NCBI RefSeq assembly: GCF_008364555.1
Contig: NZ_VTUC01000006.1
Span: forward strand, 558,001 to 622,000
Length of the DNA: 64,000 bases
Source of the DNA: Enterobacter vonholyi
GTDB lineage: Bacteria; Pseudomonadota; Gammaproteobacteria; Enterobacterales; Enterobacteriaceae
Direction of reading: 5' to 3'
A program made the position numbers and the translations under genes. The notes under the pieces are model-generated. The model made no database searches. It saw nothing but the letters and a program-made list of their open reading frames with translations, and had not been told where the DNA came from. Shown here one piece after another: positions 17,677 to 26,116 of this stretch (the first letter of the stretch is position 1; every line of letters starts with the position of its first letter).

Positions 17677-18627
17677 TTGGATACACTCATACAACAACTG
17701 ATCAACGGTGTGATGCTGGGCAGCATCTACGCGCTGATTGCGCTGGGCTATACCATGGTGTATGGCATCTTGCGCATTATTAACTTTGCTCACGGCGATA
17801 TTCTGATGGTCGGTGCGCTCACCACGCTCTCCGCCATAAACGCCCTGAATACCACCTTTCCACAAATGCCGCTGCTGTTGCAGCTTGGCGTTGCCCTGGT
17901 GATTGCCATGGCCGTTTGCGCCGTGCTGGCAATGGCCGTTGAACGCTTTGCCTACCGTCGACTGCGCAACGCACCGCGCCTGGCGCCACTGATCTCGGGT
18001 ATCGGCGTCTCCGTCCTGCTGCAAACCGTGGCGATGATTATCTGGACGCGCAACCCGCTGATGTTCCCGCAGATCCTGCCGATGGACCCTATCGCCGTCA
18101 CGTCCGGCAGCGAAGCGCACCCGCCCGCCATCGTGACCGTTACCGGAATTGTCACCGTGGCGCTGGCACTGGCGGTGATGACCGGGCTGTGGCTGCTGGT
18201 GGAATACACCCGTCTGGGGCGCAGCATGCGCGCCGTGGCGGAAAACCCGCGCGTGGCCACGCTGATGGGGGTTAACCCAAACGCCATTATCACCCTGACG
18301 TTTGCCATTGGCGGCGTGTTCGCCGCGCTGGCAGGCGTAATGATGGCGAGCAACTACGGCAACGCCAGCTTCTCGATGGGCTTTTTGCCCGGGATCAAGG
18401 CCTTTACCGCCGCCGTGCTGGGGGGCATTGGCAACATTCGTGGCGCCATGATCGGCGGGATACTGCTCGGCATTATCGAAGCGCTGGGCGCGGGCTACCT
18501 GGGTGAACTGACCCACGGCGTATTTGGCAGCAACTATCAGGATGTCTTTGCCTTTATGGTGCTGATTCTGGTGCTGGTCTTCCGTCCGGCTGGCCTGCTG
18601 GGCGAGCGCGTGGCGCAAAGGGCGTAA
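17677..18627 (+). CDS. Branched-chain amino acid-type ABC permease, LivH-like
   Basis: Inner-membrane permease of a HAAT-family importer, about 316 aa. The start L-I-Q-Q-L-I-N-G-V-M-L-G-S-I-Y-A-L-I-A-L-G-Y-T-M-V-Y-G is the LivH signature. The C-terminal G-G-I-G-N-I-R-G-A-M-I-G-G block is the coupling region. No ATG fits the N-terminus: a TTG at 17677 gives the family-typical beginning, an earlier in-frame TTG at 17635 adds 14 unconvincing residues, and GTG/ATG codons follow at 17707/17710, so the start is uncertain. First gene of a seven-gene operon, 8 bases before the LivM-like gene. Confidence 0.9.
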   Translation: MDTLIQQLINGVMLGSIYALIALGYTMVYGILRIINFAHGDILMVGALTTLSAINALNTTFPQMPLLLQLGVALVIAMAVCAVLAMAVERFAYRRLRNAPRLAPLISGIGVSVLLQTVAMIIWTRNPLMFPQILPMDPIAVTSGSEAHPPAIVTVTGIVTVALALAVMTGLWLLVEYTRLGRSMRAVAENPRVATLMGVNPNAIITLTFAIGGVFAALAGVMMASNYGNASFSMGFLPGIKAFTAAVLGGIGNIRGAMIGGILLGIIEALGAGYLGELTHGVFGSNYQDVFAFMVLILVLVFRPAGLLGERVAQRA

Positions 18628-18635
18628 GGAATACC

Positions 18636-19742
18636 ATGACAACACTTCAACTCCAGACTCCGGCGACGACGCGCAAATTCTGGTCAGGCATGAGCCTGTT
18701 CTGCCTCGCGCTGCTGGTTGCTCCCGTGGTGACCACGCAGCTTGGCGGCAACTACTGGGTGCGCGTTATCGACTTCGCCCTGCTCTACATCATGCTGGCT
18801 CTGGGGCTCAATATTGTGGTGGGCTATACCGGCCTGCTGGACATGGGCTTTATCGCCTTTTACGCGGTTGGCGCTTATCTCGCTGCGCTGATGGCCTCCC
18901 CACACCTGCTGGAGGTGTTTCCTGTTCTCGGCGTCTGGTTCCCGGACGGGCTGCACACCTCGTATCTGCTCATTATTCCGCTGGCTGCGCTCGTCGCTGC
19001 AGTCTGCGGCATTTTACTGGGAGCGCCCACGCTGAAGCTACGCGGAGACTACCTGGCGATAGTGACCCTTGGCTTCGGCGAAATTATCCGCATCCTGATG
19101 CGCAACCTAGACCGTCCCGTGAACATCACCAACGGCGCAAAGGGCATAACCGGAGTGGATACGCTGAACCTGTTCGGCCTGAAGTTTAGCGGCGTATACC
19201 ACTGGTTTGGTTTCAAAGTGCCCGCCCTGTGGCTGTGGTACTACCTGCTGATGCTGGTGATTGTGGCGATTATTTTTGTCTGCCTGCGCCTGCAGCATTC
19301 CCGTATTGGTCGCGCCTGGCACGCTATCCGCGAGGATGAAGATGTAGCCCGCGCGATGGGCATCAACGTGCGTAACTATAAGCTGCTCGCCTTTGCGATG
19401 GGGGCCTCCTTTGGCGGCGTAGCGGGTGCGCTTTTCGGCGCGTTTCAGGGATTTGTCTCGCCGGAATCCTTCACGTTACAGGAATCCATTGCCGTACTGG
19501 CGATGGTGGTGCTGGGCGGTATGGGGCACATTCCGGGGGTGATCCTCGGCGCGGTACTGCTTACCGCCCTGCCGGAACTGCTGCGCAGCCAGGCAGCGCC
19601 GGTTCAGCAGGCGCTGTTCGGTACGGTGCTGATTGACCCGGAAGTACTGCGTCAGCTGTTTTACGGTCTGGCACTGGTGCTGGTGATGCTGGTGCGCCCG
19701 TCCGGGATCTGGCCGGTACGCCACAAGGAGGCGAAAGCATGA
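18636..19742 (+). CDS. Branched-chain amino acid-type ABC permease, LivM-like
   Basis: Second permease of the importer, 368 aa. It has an N-terminal basic tail, then the L-G-L-N-I-V-V-G-Y-T-G-L-L-D-M-G-F motif typical of LivM at about residue 54, and the D-Y-L-A-I-V-T-L-G-F-G-E-I-I-R motif near 138. The R-A-W-H-A-I-R-E-D-E-D-V-A-R-A-M-G-I-N coupling loop is near 227-245. It overlaps the start of the LivG-like gene by 4 bases. It forms the channel with the LivH-like protein. Confidence 0.92.
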   Translation: MTTLQLQTPATTRKFWSGMSLFCLALLVAPVVTTQLGGNYWVRVIDFALLYIMLALGLNIVVGYTGLLDMGFIAFYAVGAYLAALMASPHLLEVFPVLGVWFPDGLHTSYLLIIPLAALVAAVCGILLGAPTLKLRGDYLAIVTLGFGEIIRILMRNLDRPVNITNGAKGITGVDTLNLFGLKFSGVYHWFGFKVPALWLWYYLLMLVIVAIIFVCLRLQHSRIGRAWHAIREDEDVARAMGINVRNYKLLAFAMGASFGGVAGALFGAFQGFVSPESFTLQESIAVLAMVVLGGMGHIPGVILGAVLLTALPELLRSQAAPVQQALFGTVLIDPEVLRQLFYGLALVLVMLVRPSGIWPVRHKEAKA

Positions 19743-20506
19743 GCCTGTTAACCGTACGCAACATGACAAAACGCTTCGGCGGCCTTACCGCCGTGGATGA
19801 CGTTTCCATTACCGTGAACAAGGGCGAGATCTACGGCCTGATTGGTCCTAACGGGGCGGGAAAAACCACCTGTTTTAACCTGATCACCGGGCTTTATCCG
19901 GCGGACAGCGGCGAATTTTCCATTGCCGATAAGCCCTATTTTCCAAAACACATTGAGAAAGTCACCGCCGCAGGAATTGCGCGCACCTTCCAGAACGTTC
20001 GCCTCTTCAACGAGATGTCGGTGCTGGAAAACGTGATGGTGGGCCGCCACGTGCGCACCCTTAACGGTCTGTGGGCCGCGCTGAGCCGCCACAAACGCGC
20101 TCGCGAGGAAGAAAAGCAGACCCGCGAACTGGCCTGGCACTGGCTGGAGTACACCGGCATTGCGCAGTTCGCCCACTATCGCGCCTGCGATCTGGCCTAT
20201 GGTCATCAGCGTCGCCTTGAAATCGCCCGCGCGCTGGCAACGGATCCGCTGCTGCTGGCGCTGGACGAGCCCGCCGCCGGGATGAACGCGGCGGAAAAAG
20301 TGACGCTCGGCGAACTGCTCATCCGCATCCGCGATGACGGCAAAACCCTGCTGATGATTGAACATGACGTCAAGCTGGTGATGGGCATCTGCGATCGACT
20401 GACGGTGCTTGATTACGGCAAAACGCTCGCCAGCGGCACGCCGGAAAGCGTGCGGCGCGACCCGGCGGTAATCGCCGCCTGGCTTGGAGGCAACGCGCAT
20501 GTCTGA
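19739..20506 (+). CDS. HAAT importer ATP-binding protein, LivG-like
   Basis: A 255-aa ATPase. Walker A is G-P-N-G-A-G-K-T-T near residues 38-46, the Q-loop sits in T-F-Q-N-V-R-L-F, the signature is represented by A-Y-G-H-Q-R-R-L-E-I-A-R-A, and Walker B is L-L-A-L-D-E-P-A-A-G-M-N. The N-P/A-A-G-M-N tail to Walker B and the I-E-H-D-V-K-L-V-M H-loop are LivG features. It overlaps the neighbouring genes at both ends. Confidence 0.94.
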   Translation: MSLLTVRNMTKRFGGLTAVDDVSITVNKGEIYGLIGPNGAGKTTCFNLITGLYPADSGEFSIADKPYFPKHIEKVTAAGIARTFQNVRLFNEMSVLENVMVGRHVRTLNGLWAALSRHKRAREEEKQTRELAWHWLEYTGIAQFAHYRACDLAYGHQRRLEIARALATDPLLLALDEPAAGMNAAEKVTLGELLIRIRDDGKTLLMIEHDVKLVMGICDRLTVLDYGKTLASGTPESVRRDPAVIAAWLGGNAHV

Positions 20507-21218
20507 ATTGCTGAAGGTGGAACGTCTGGACGTGCATTACGGCGGAATTCAGGCCGTACGCGATGTCTCCTTTACCCTGCGCGAGGGCGAACAGGCTACG
20601 CTGATCGGCGCGAACGGCGCGGGGAAAAGCTCCACCGTGCGCGCCATTACCGGGCTGGAAAGCTTTAGCGGCAGTATTGAATTCAGCGGTAAAGCGGTGC
20701 GTAAACAGAGCCCGGAGACCCTGCTTCGCGACGGACTGGTGATGGTCCCGGAGGGCCGCGGGATCTTCTCCCGCATGACGGTACTGGAAAACCTGCAGAT
20801 GGGCGCCTGGCTCAGGCGTGACACTGTCACCGTTAAGCGTGAGATGAACGAGGTGTTCGAGCGCTTCCCGCGCCTGGGCGAACGCCAGCATCAGCTTGCC
20901 GGTCTGCTGTCCGGCGGTGAGCAACAGCTGCTGGCCCTTAACCGCGCCCTGCTCAGCCGCCCGCGCCTGCTGATCCTCGACGAACCGTCGATGGGCCTTG
21001 CCCCGAAGATGGTCGAGAACATTTTTGCCGTCATCGCCGGGCTGCGCGAGCGCGGAGTCGCCCTGCTGCTCATCGAACAAAACGCCCGTCTCGCGCTGGA
21101 AGTCACCGACAGCGCGTGGGTGATGGACAGCGGTAGCATTGTTCATCATGGCGAATCGACAGCGCTGCTCGATGACGACCAGATTGCACAGATTTATTTG
21201 GGCGAAATGCCCGTTTAA
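20499..21218 (+). CDS. HAAT importer ATP-binding protein, LivF-like
   Basis: A 239-aa ATPase paired with the LivG-like subunit. Walker A is G-A-N-G-A-G-K-S-S, the signature L-S-G-G-E-Q-Q-L-L-A-L-N-R-A, and Walker B L-L-I-L-D-E-P-S-M-G-L-A-P, which is characteristic of LivF. The ATG at 20499 follows GGAGG and overlaps the preceding gene by 8 bases. The C-terminus ends in the usual I-Y-L-G segment. Confidence 0.94.
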   Translation: MSELLKVERLDVHYGGIQAVRDVSFTLREGEQATLIGANGAGKSSTVRAITGLESFSGSIEFSGKAVRKQSPETLLRDGLVMVPEGRGIFSRMTVLENLQMGAWLRRDTVTVKREMNEVFERFPRLGERQHQLAGLLSGGEQQLLALNRALLSRPRLLILDEPSMGLAPKMVENIFAVIAGLRERGVALLLIEQNARLALEVTDSAWVMDSGSIVHHGESTALLDDDQIAQIYLGEMPV

Positions 21219-21246
21219 CAACACCAGCCAACATCAGGGACATACC

Positions 21247-22404
21247 ATGAAAACAGTAAAAATCAGTGCGCTCAGCGCCGCTATTCTGCTCGGTAGTTTT
21301 GCCTCCACGTCCGCGTGGGCCGCCGACGGTGAAACCGTGGTCATCGGTCTGGCGGGGCCGCTGACCGGCCCGTCTGCCCGTATCGGTAAAGATCTGGAGA
21401 ACGGCGCGCAGCTGGCAATTGACGACATTAACAAGCAGCACCCGACCATCGGTGGCAAAGCTGTGACCTTCAAGCTGCAGTCCGAAGACGATCAGTCCGA
21501 CCCGCGCACCGCCGTAGCCGTCGCACAGCGTCTGGTGGACAGCGGCGTGGCGGGCGTGGTCGGTCACTGGAACACCGGCACCAGCATTCCAGCGGCCCGC
21601 GTTTATCACGATGCGGGCATCGCACAGGTGGCACCGGTCGCGACCGGTCACGCCTATACCAAACAGGGTTTTGACACCAGCTTCCGCGTGATGGGCCACG
21701 ACGATGACGGCGGCCAGCTCGCCGGCCAGTACGCGGTAAATACCCTGAAAGCCAAACGCATTGCGGTGATCGACGACCGTACCGCATTCGGTCAGGGTCT
21801 GGCAGACCAGTTTATAAAATCGCTTGAAGCGCAGGGCGTGAAAATTGTCGATCGTCAGTACGTGGATGACAAAACGGTTGATTTCAGCGCCGTGCTGACC
21901 GCCATCCGCAGTAAAAACGCCGATCTGATCTTCTTCGGCGGCGTCGACAGCCAGGCCGCTCCGCTGGCCCGTCGCATCAAACAGCTGGGCATGAATGCCA
22001 CGCTGATGGGCGCAGGCGGATTCGTCAGCCAGACGTTCCTGCAGCTGGCACAGAAAGAAGGAGAAGGCGTGGTCGCTCTGGAGCCGGGCCTGCCCGTTGA
22101 CCAGATGCCGGGTGGCAAAGCGTTTGAACAGGCCTATCAGGCGCGCTACCACACCCATATCGAACTGCACGCCCCATTCGCCTATGACGCCACCCGCGTG
22201 CTGGTTGCGGCGATGGAAAAAGCAAACTCCGTTGAGCCCTCAGACTATCTGCCAGCCCTGCGCGCCATCAGCTATTCCGGCGTCACCGGACAGATCGCAT
22301 TTGATAAAGAAGGTAACCTGAAATCGCCGTCGTTCACGGTCTATAAGGTTGTCGACGGCAAATGGCAGCCGCAGACCGTGCTGGGTGGCACAAAAGCGAA
22401 GTAA
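21247..22404 (+). CDS. Periplasmic amino acid-type binding protein of the HAAT importer
   Basis: A 385-aa LivJ/LivK-type solute receptor. The signal peptide ends in A-S-T-S-A-W-A before A-D-G-E-T-V-V-I-G-L-A-G-P-L-T-G, the family's first strand. The S-G-V-A-G-V-V-G-H-W-N-T-G-T-S-I-P-A block forms the typical amino-acid carboxylate pocket, and D-D-R-T-A-F-G-Q-G begins the second lobe. ATG 21247 gives a proper signal peptide; upstream in-frame codons overlap livF-like sequence. It lies 28 bases after the LivF-like gene. The ligand is unknown; the two hydrolases encoded next suggest a cyclic or carbamoylated amino acid. Confidence 0.94.
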   Translation: MKTVKISALSAAILLGSFASTSAWAADGETVVIGLAGPLTGPSARIGKDLENGAQLAIDDINKQHPTIGGKAVTFKLQSEDDQSDPRTAVAVAQRLVDSGVAGVVGHWNTGTSIPAARVYHDAGIAQVAPVATGHAYTKQGFDTSFRVMGHDDDGGQLAGQYAVNTLKAKRIAVIDDRTAFGQGLADQFIKSLEAQGVKIVDRQYVDDKTVDFSAVLTAIRSKNADLIFFGGVDSQAAPLARRIKQLGMNATLMGAGGFVSQTFLQLAQKEGEGVVALEPGLPVDQMPGGKAFEQAYQARYHTHIELHAPFAYDATRVLVAAMEKANSVEPSDYLPALRAISYSGVTGQIAFDKEGNLKSPSFTVYKVVDGKWQPQTVLGGTKAK

Positions 22405-22421
22405 CGCAGCGAGGCAATGTG

Positions 22422-22904
22422 ATGAGTGATAATAACGAGCTGGGCATTCTCGCCCGCCGCAAAATTGAAGCCGAAATTATTAAGCCAATTTATGAAATCC
22501 TGGTGCGCGAGATAGGGAAAGCCCGCGCCCAGGCGGTGATTGGCGAGGCTATCGAGCAGGCCGCAATTGACGCAGGCAAAGCGTTTGCCAGCAAAGAACC
22601 CAACGGCGCGGACGTAAAAAGCTTTATCGCCCTGCAGTATCTGTGGGAGAAAGATAATGCCCTGGAGGTCAAGGTGATCGACGCCGACGACCAGCAGTAC
22701 AACTACAACGTCACCCGCTGTCGCTACGCGGAGATGTATCACGAGATGGGGCTGGGCGAGATTGGTCACCTGCTCTCCTGCGCGCGCGATGAAAAATTTA
22801 TCGTTGGCTATGCGCCCGACGTAGAGCTAACCCGCACCACCACCATTATGCAGGGCGGCGCGTGCTGTGATTTCCGCTACCGCAGCAGTAAGGACAAGAC
22901 ATGA
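22422..22904 (+). CDS. L-2-amino-thiazoline-4-carboxylic acid hydrolase-like protein (AtcB-like)
   Basis: A 160-aa cytoplasmic protein of the ATC hydrolase family. In characterised Pseudomonas strains such an enzyme opens 2-amino-thiazoline-4-carboxylate to S- or N-carbamoyl-cysteine on the way to L-cysteine. Family marks seen are the C-terminal run R-C-R-Y-A-E-M-Y-H-E-M-G, a later L-L-S-C-A-R-D, and R-T-T-T-I-M-Q-G-G-A-C-C-D-F-R-Y, with conserved cysteines and an arginine-threonine pair. GAGG precedes ATG 22422 at good spacing. Its stop overlaps the next gene by 4 bases, which tightly couples it to an N-carbamoyl amino acid hydrolase. Homologs may act on other cyclic amidines, so the substrate is not proven. 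Confidence 0.82.
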   Translation: MSDNNELGILARRKIEAEIIKPIYEILVREIGKARAQAVIGEAIEQAAIDAGKAFASKEPNGADVKSFIALQYLWEKDNALEVKVIDADDQQYNYNVTRCRYAEMYHEMGLGEIGHLLSCARDEKFIVGYAPDVELTRTTTIMQGGACCDFRYRSSKDKT

Positions 22905-24127
22905 TCCGCGTCAACGCCGAAAGGCTGTGGTCAACGCTTGAGATGATGGCGCAGATCGGCGGCACGCCCGCCGGTGGCGTCACCCGTCTGGCATTGAGCG
23001 AGGAAGATCGTATTGCGCGCAACCTGCTGCGCGACTGGGCGCTGGATGCCGGTTTTACCTGTGACGTCGACAGCATGGGCAATATGTTTATCCGCCGCGC
23101 CGGGAAAAAACCGCAGCTTGCCCCAGTCATGACCGGTTCGCACGTGGATACCCAGCCGCTGGGAGGGAACTACGACGGTGTTTACGGCGTGCTGGCCGGG
23201 CTGGAGCTGCTGCGAACCCTTAACGATAATAACGTTGAGACCGAGCGTGACGTTGTGCTGGTGAACTGGACTAACGAAGAAGGCGCGCGCTTTGCGCCAG
23301 CCATGCTCTCATCAGGGGTCTGGACGGGGCAATTTAGCGAAGCCTACGCCCATGCCCGCGCGGATATCGACGGTATCACCGTAGGTGAAGCCCTGGATAA
23401 CATCGGCTACCGGGGTGAAGCCCCTGCCCGCGCGTTTCCGGTTCACGCCTGCTACGAGCTGCACATCGAACAGGGCCCGATTCTGGAAGACGAAGGTCTG
23501 GATATCGGGCTCGTCCGCGCGGCCATGGGCCAGCGCTGGTTTACTCTGACGCTGGACGGATTTGCCGCCCATGCAGGAACGACGCCGATGCACAGCCGCC
23601 GCGACGCGCTGACCGCCTTCGCGGAGCTGGCGTTGAAGGTGGAAGATATCGGCTATCGGCATGCGCCGGACGGACGTGCGACGATCGGTATGGCGCAGGT
23701 TACGCCAAACTCGCGCAACGTCGTGCCGTCTCGCGTGGTATGCAGCGTGGAGTTTCGCCATCCGGCGCAGGCGGCGCTGGAAGCCATGGAGGCGGCGCTG
23801 CATAAGGTGGCTGAAAGCCTGAGCCTGCGCGGCGTGTCGGCTCTCGTTGAACGCATTTTTGACTACGCGCCCATCGCGTTTGATGCCGAATGCCTGGCGC
23901 GTTCGGAGAAGGCCGTGGCGGAACTGGGCTATTCGTCGAAACCGATGGTCTCGGGTGCGGGACACGACACCTGCTATGTCAGCAAAATTGCGCCCGCCAG
24001 CATGATCTTTATCCCCTGCGTGAAAGGCGTCAGCCATAACGAAGCGGAGAGGATCCTCCCTGAGTGGTCCGAGAAAGGGGCGAACGTGCTGTTGCACAGC
24101 GTCCTGTCCGCGGCCCAGGAGAGCTAG
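22901..24127 (+). CDS. Zn-dependent N-carbamoyl-L-amino acid hydrolase-like enzyme (AtcC/HyuC/AllC family)
   Basis: A 408-aa M20-family amidohydrolase of the hydantoinase/carbamoylase subgroup. The metal ligands are visible in T-G-S-H-V-D-T, N-Y-D-G-V-Y-G and N-E-E-G-A-R-F. The dimerisation-domain motif F-A-A-H-A-G-T-T-P-M and the C-terminal S-G-A-G-H-D-T-C-Y-V follow. These enzymes remove a carbamoyl group from N-carbamoyl amino acids or allantoate; Pseudomonas AtcC acts on carbamoyl-cysteine. Co-translation with the AtcB-like gene suggests consecutive steps, ending with release of cysteine or a related amino acid. Last gene of the operon, convergent with the potassium transporter gene 16 bases away. 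Confidence 0.9.
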   Translation: MIRVNAERLWSTLEMMAQIGGTPAGGVTRLALSEEDRIARNLLRDWALDAGFTCDVDSMGNMFIRRAGKKPQLAPVMTGSHVDTQPLGGNYDGVYGVLAGLELLRTLNDNNVETERDVVLVNWTNEEGARFAPAMLSSGVWTGQFSEAYAHARADIDGITVGEALDNIGYRGEAPARAFPVHACYELHIEQGPILEDEGLDIGLVRAAMGQRWFTLTLDGFAAHAGTTPMHSRRDALTAFAELALKVEDIGYRHAPDGRATIGMAQVTPNSRNVVPSRVVCSVEFRHPAQAALEAMEAALHKVAESLSLRGVSALVERIFDYAPIAFDAECLARSEKAVAELGYSSKPMVSGAGHDTCYVSKIAPASMIFIPCVKGVSHNEAERILPEWSEKGANVLLHSVLSAAQES

Positions 24128-24143
24128 AACGGCGCGAGCGACA

Positions 24144-26027
24144 CTAGACGGCAACGCGTCGGCTAATTTCAACCACCCGATCGCTGGGAAGATGGTAGTG
24201 GTTGATGACGTGCGTGCAGTTGCGCTTCATGAAGGCAAATATGTGCCGTTGCCAGGCCGCCATACCGGACCCGCCTTCGCCTGCCACAATGGTTTCATGC
24301 CCGACATACCAGGTGGCGTCATCGGTGGCGAAAAGCGCGTTAATCTCGCTGACGCCCTGCAACAAACGCGGGATGTCCGGGTGTTCCATAAAGCCATACT
24401 GCGCCACGCCGTGCCAGTAGCCCGGCGCGCGCTGCTCTACCCTGATGCGCTGCTCTTCCCCGACGTAGGGCACGTTGAGAATATCAATGGTCAGCGACAA
24501 CACGTCCTGCTGTAGCGCCCGGTTTCGCGCGACGTGCCAGCGCATTACCGGCGGGATATTGTGCTGTGTCCGGGTCAAAAAGACGGCAGAGCCCGCCACT
24601 CTGGGCACCGTCTTTTGCCGAAGCTGGGCAAAGAACGCATCCACGCTGACGCCCTTCTCGCCCACCGATGCGGATACCGCCTTAACGCCGCGGTGCCAGA
24701 TCAGCATCACCGTACAAATAGCTGCGGCCATCAGCAGCGGTATGTAGCCGCCTTCCAGGACCTTTATCAGATTGGCAAATAAGAATGTGGCATCAATTAC
24801 CAGAAAACAGAGGGCGATAACCGCGCTGCTGGCCAGGCTCCAGCGCCACACTTCCCGCATCGCCACAAACAACAGCCCCGTAGTCATCAGCATGGTTAAT
24901 GACACGGCAATGCCGTACGCCGCTGCAAGCTTATCTGAGGATTTAAAGAACACCACCAGCCCGATGGTTACTACCATCAGCAGCCAGTTGATTATCCCGA
25001 TATAAATTTGACCGTAGCTTTCTGCCGCCGTCTGCTTGATGCGTAATCGAGGTAGCCAGCCGAGCTGTATCGCCTGACGCGTCATGGAAAAAGCGCCGGT
25101 AATAATCGCCTGACTGGCGATGATCGTCGCCAGCGCGGCAAGAATGATGAGCGGTACCTGCAGGGCTGGCGGACAGAGCGTATAGAATAGATTTTGCTTG
25201 CTGTCGGCACCGGCCAGAATCAGCGCTGACTGACCAGCATAGTTGAGCAGCAGCGAAGGAAAGACGATGCCGTACCAGGCAAGCCAGATGGGCTTTTTAC
25301 CAAAATGCCCCATGTCGGCATACAGCGCCTCGGCCCCCGTCACGCAGAGAAATACGCCGCCCAGGACCAGGAAACTGGTGTACCCGTTCGAAAACAAAAA
25401 CGCGATGCCGTACGCAGGATTGAGAGCCAGCAATACCGAGGGGTGCTGAACAATCCCCCGCACGCCCAGGACCGCAATCGCCAGAAACCACAGCGCCATT
25501 ACCGGGCCAAATATCTTCCCTATGCGGGCGGTACCAAAAGGCTGGATCAGGAACAGCGCCAGCAACACCGCCACCGTCAGGGGTAATATGTACGGCTGGG
25601 ACTCCGGAATGACCATCTCCAGCCCTTCCAGAGCGGAAAGCACGGAGATGGCTGGGGTTATCGCGCCATCTCCGTAAATTAACGCGGCGCCTATGAGGGC
25701 AGCAAAAATGACCCAGCGACCGCCTTTGCCTTTTTCCACCAGAAGCGACATCAGGGCCATAATGCCTCCCTCACCATGATTATCAATTCGCATGGCGAAG
25801 GCGGCATACTTGATGGAGGTCACCAGGATAAGCGTCCAGGTAATAAGAGAGAGCAGGCCCAGGATGACGCCTGGCGTAGGGTCATGCTCTGAGAGCGAAA
25901 GCACCGTCCGGAAGGTATAAAGCGGGCTGGTGCCGATATCACCAAAAACGACGCCCAGCGCGCCCCCCGCAAGCAGGGTTAACCGGGAAAGCGGTTGGGA
26001 CGCATCACTGCTGTGGCGAGAGCTCAT
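24144..26027 (-). CDS. kup: KUP/HAK/KT-family potassium transporter
   Basis: A 627-aa K+/H+ symporter with about 12 membrane helices in the first 440 residues and a cytoplasmic C-terminal domain. The V-F-G-D-I-G-T-S-P-L-Y-T signature near residues 26-38, N-H-G-E-G-G-I-M-A-L-M-S-L and T-G-A-E-A-L-Y-A-D-M-G-H-F-G identify the family. Sequence departs clearly from E. coli Kup over the whole length and the locus is different, so it is likely a second, paralogous Kup. The ATG at 26027 is the better start; a TTG four codons upstream is possible. Confidence 0.9.
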   Translation of the reverse strand: MSSRHSSDASQPLSRLTLLAGGALGVVFGDIGTSPLYTFRTVLSLSEHDPTPGVILGLLSLITWTLILVTSIKYAAFAMRIDNHGEGGIMALMSLLVEKGKGGRWVIFAALIGAALIYGDGAITPAISVLSALEGLEMVIPESQPYILPLTVAVLLALFLIQPFGTARIGKIFGPVMALWFLAIAVLGVRGIVQHPSVLLALNPAYGIAFLFSNGYTSFLVLGGVFLCVTGAEALYADMGHFGKKPIWLAWYGIVFPSLLLNYAGQSALILAGADSKQNLFYTLCPPALQVPLIILAALATIIASQAIITGAFSMTRQAIQLGWLPRLRIKQTAAESYGQIYIGIINWLLMVVTIGLVVFFKSSDKLAAAYGIAVSLTMLMTTGLLFVAMREVWRWSLASSAVIALCFLVIDATFLFANLIKVLEGGYIPLLMAAAICTVMLIWHRGVKAVSASVGEKGVSVDAFFAQLRQKTVPRVAGSAVFLTRTQHNIPPVMRWHVARNRALQQDVLSLTIDILNVPYVGEEQRIRVEQRAPGYWHGVAQYGFMEHPDIPRLLQGVSEINALFATDDATWYVGHETIVAGEGGSGMAAWQRHIFAFMKRNCTHVINHYHLPSDRVVEISRRVAV

Positions 26028-26116
26028 ATTTTCCAGCAAGAGTCAGATAATCCTGTAAAAAACATAGCCCATCAGCCCCGCCCGCGCCAACCGCTCGCCC
26101 TGTTTTACTGCGCTGT

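Noticed and set aside
17632..18645. A 337-codon antisense frame over the LivH-like permease
   Set aside because: Composition is rich in His, Gln and Arg as expected of a shadow frame, with no family motif; the plus-strand permease is unambiguous.
24144..26027. Naming the potassium transporter as the E. coli kup ortholog
   Set aside because: Family is certain, but sequence and location differ from the K-12 kup, so it is described as a likely paralog.
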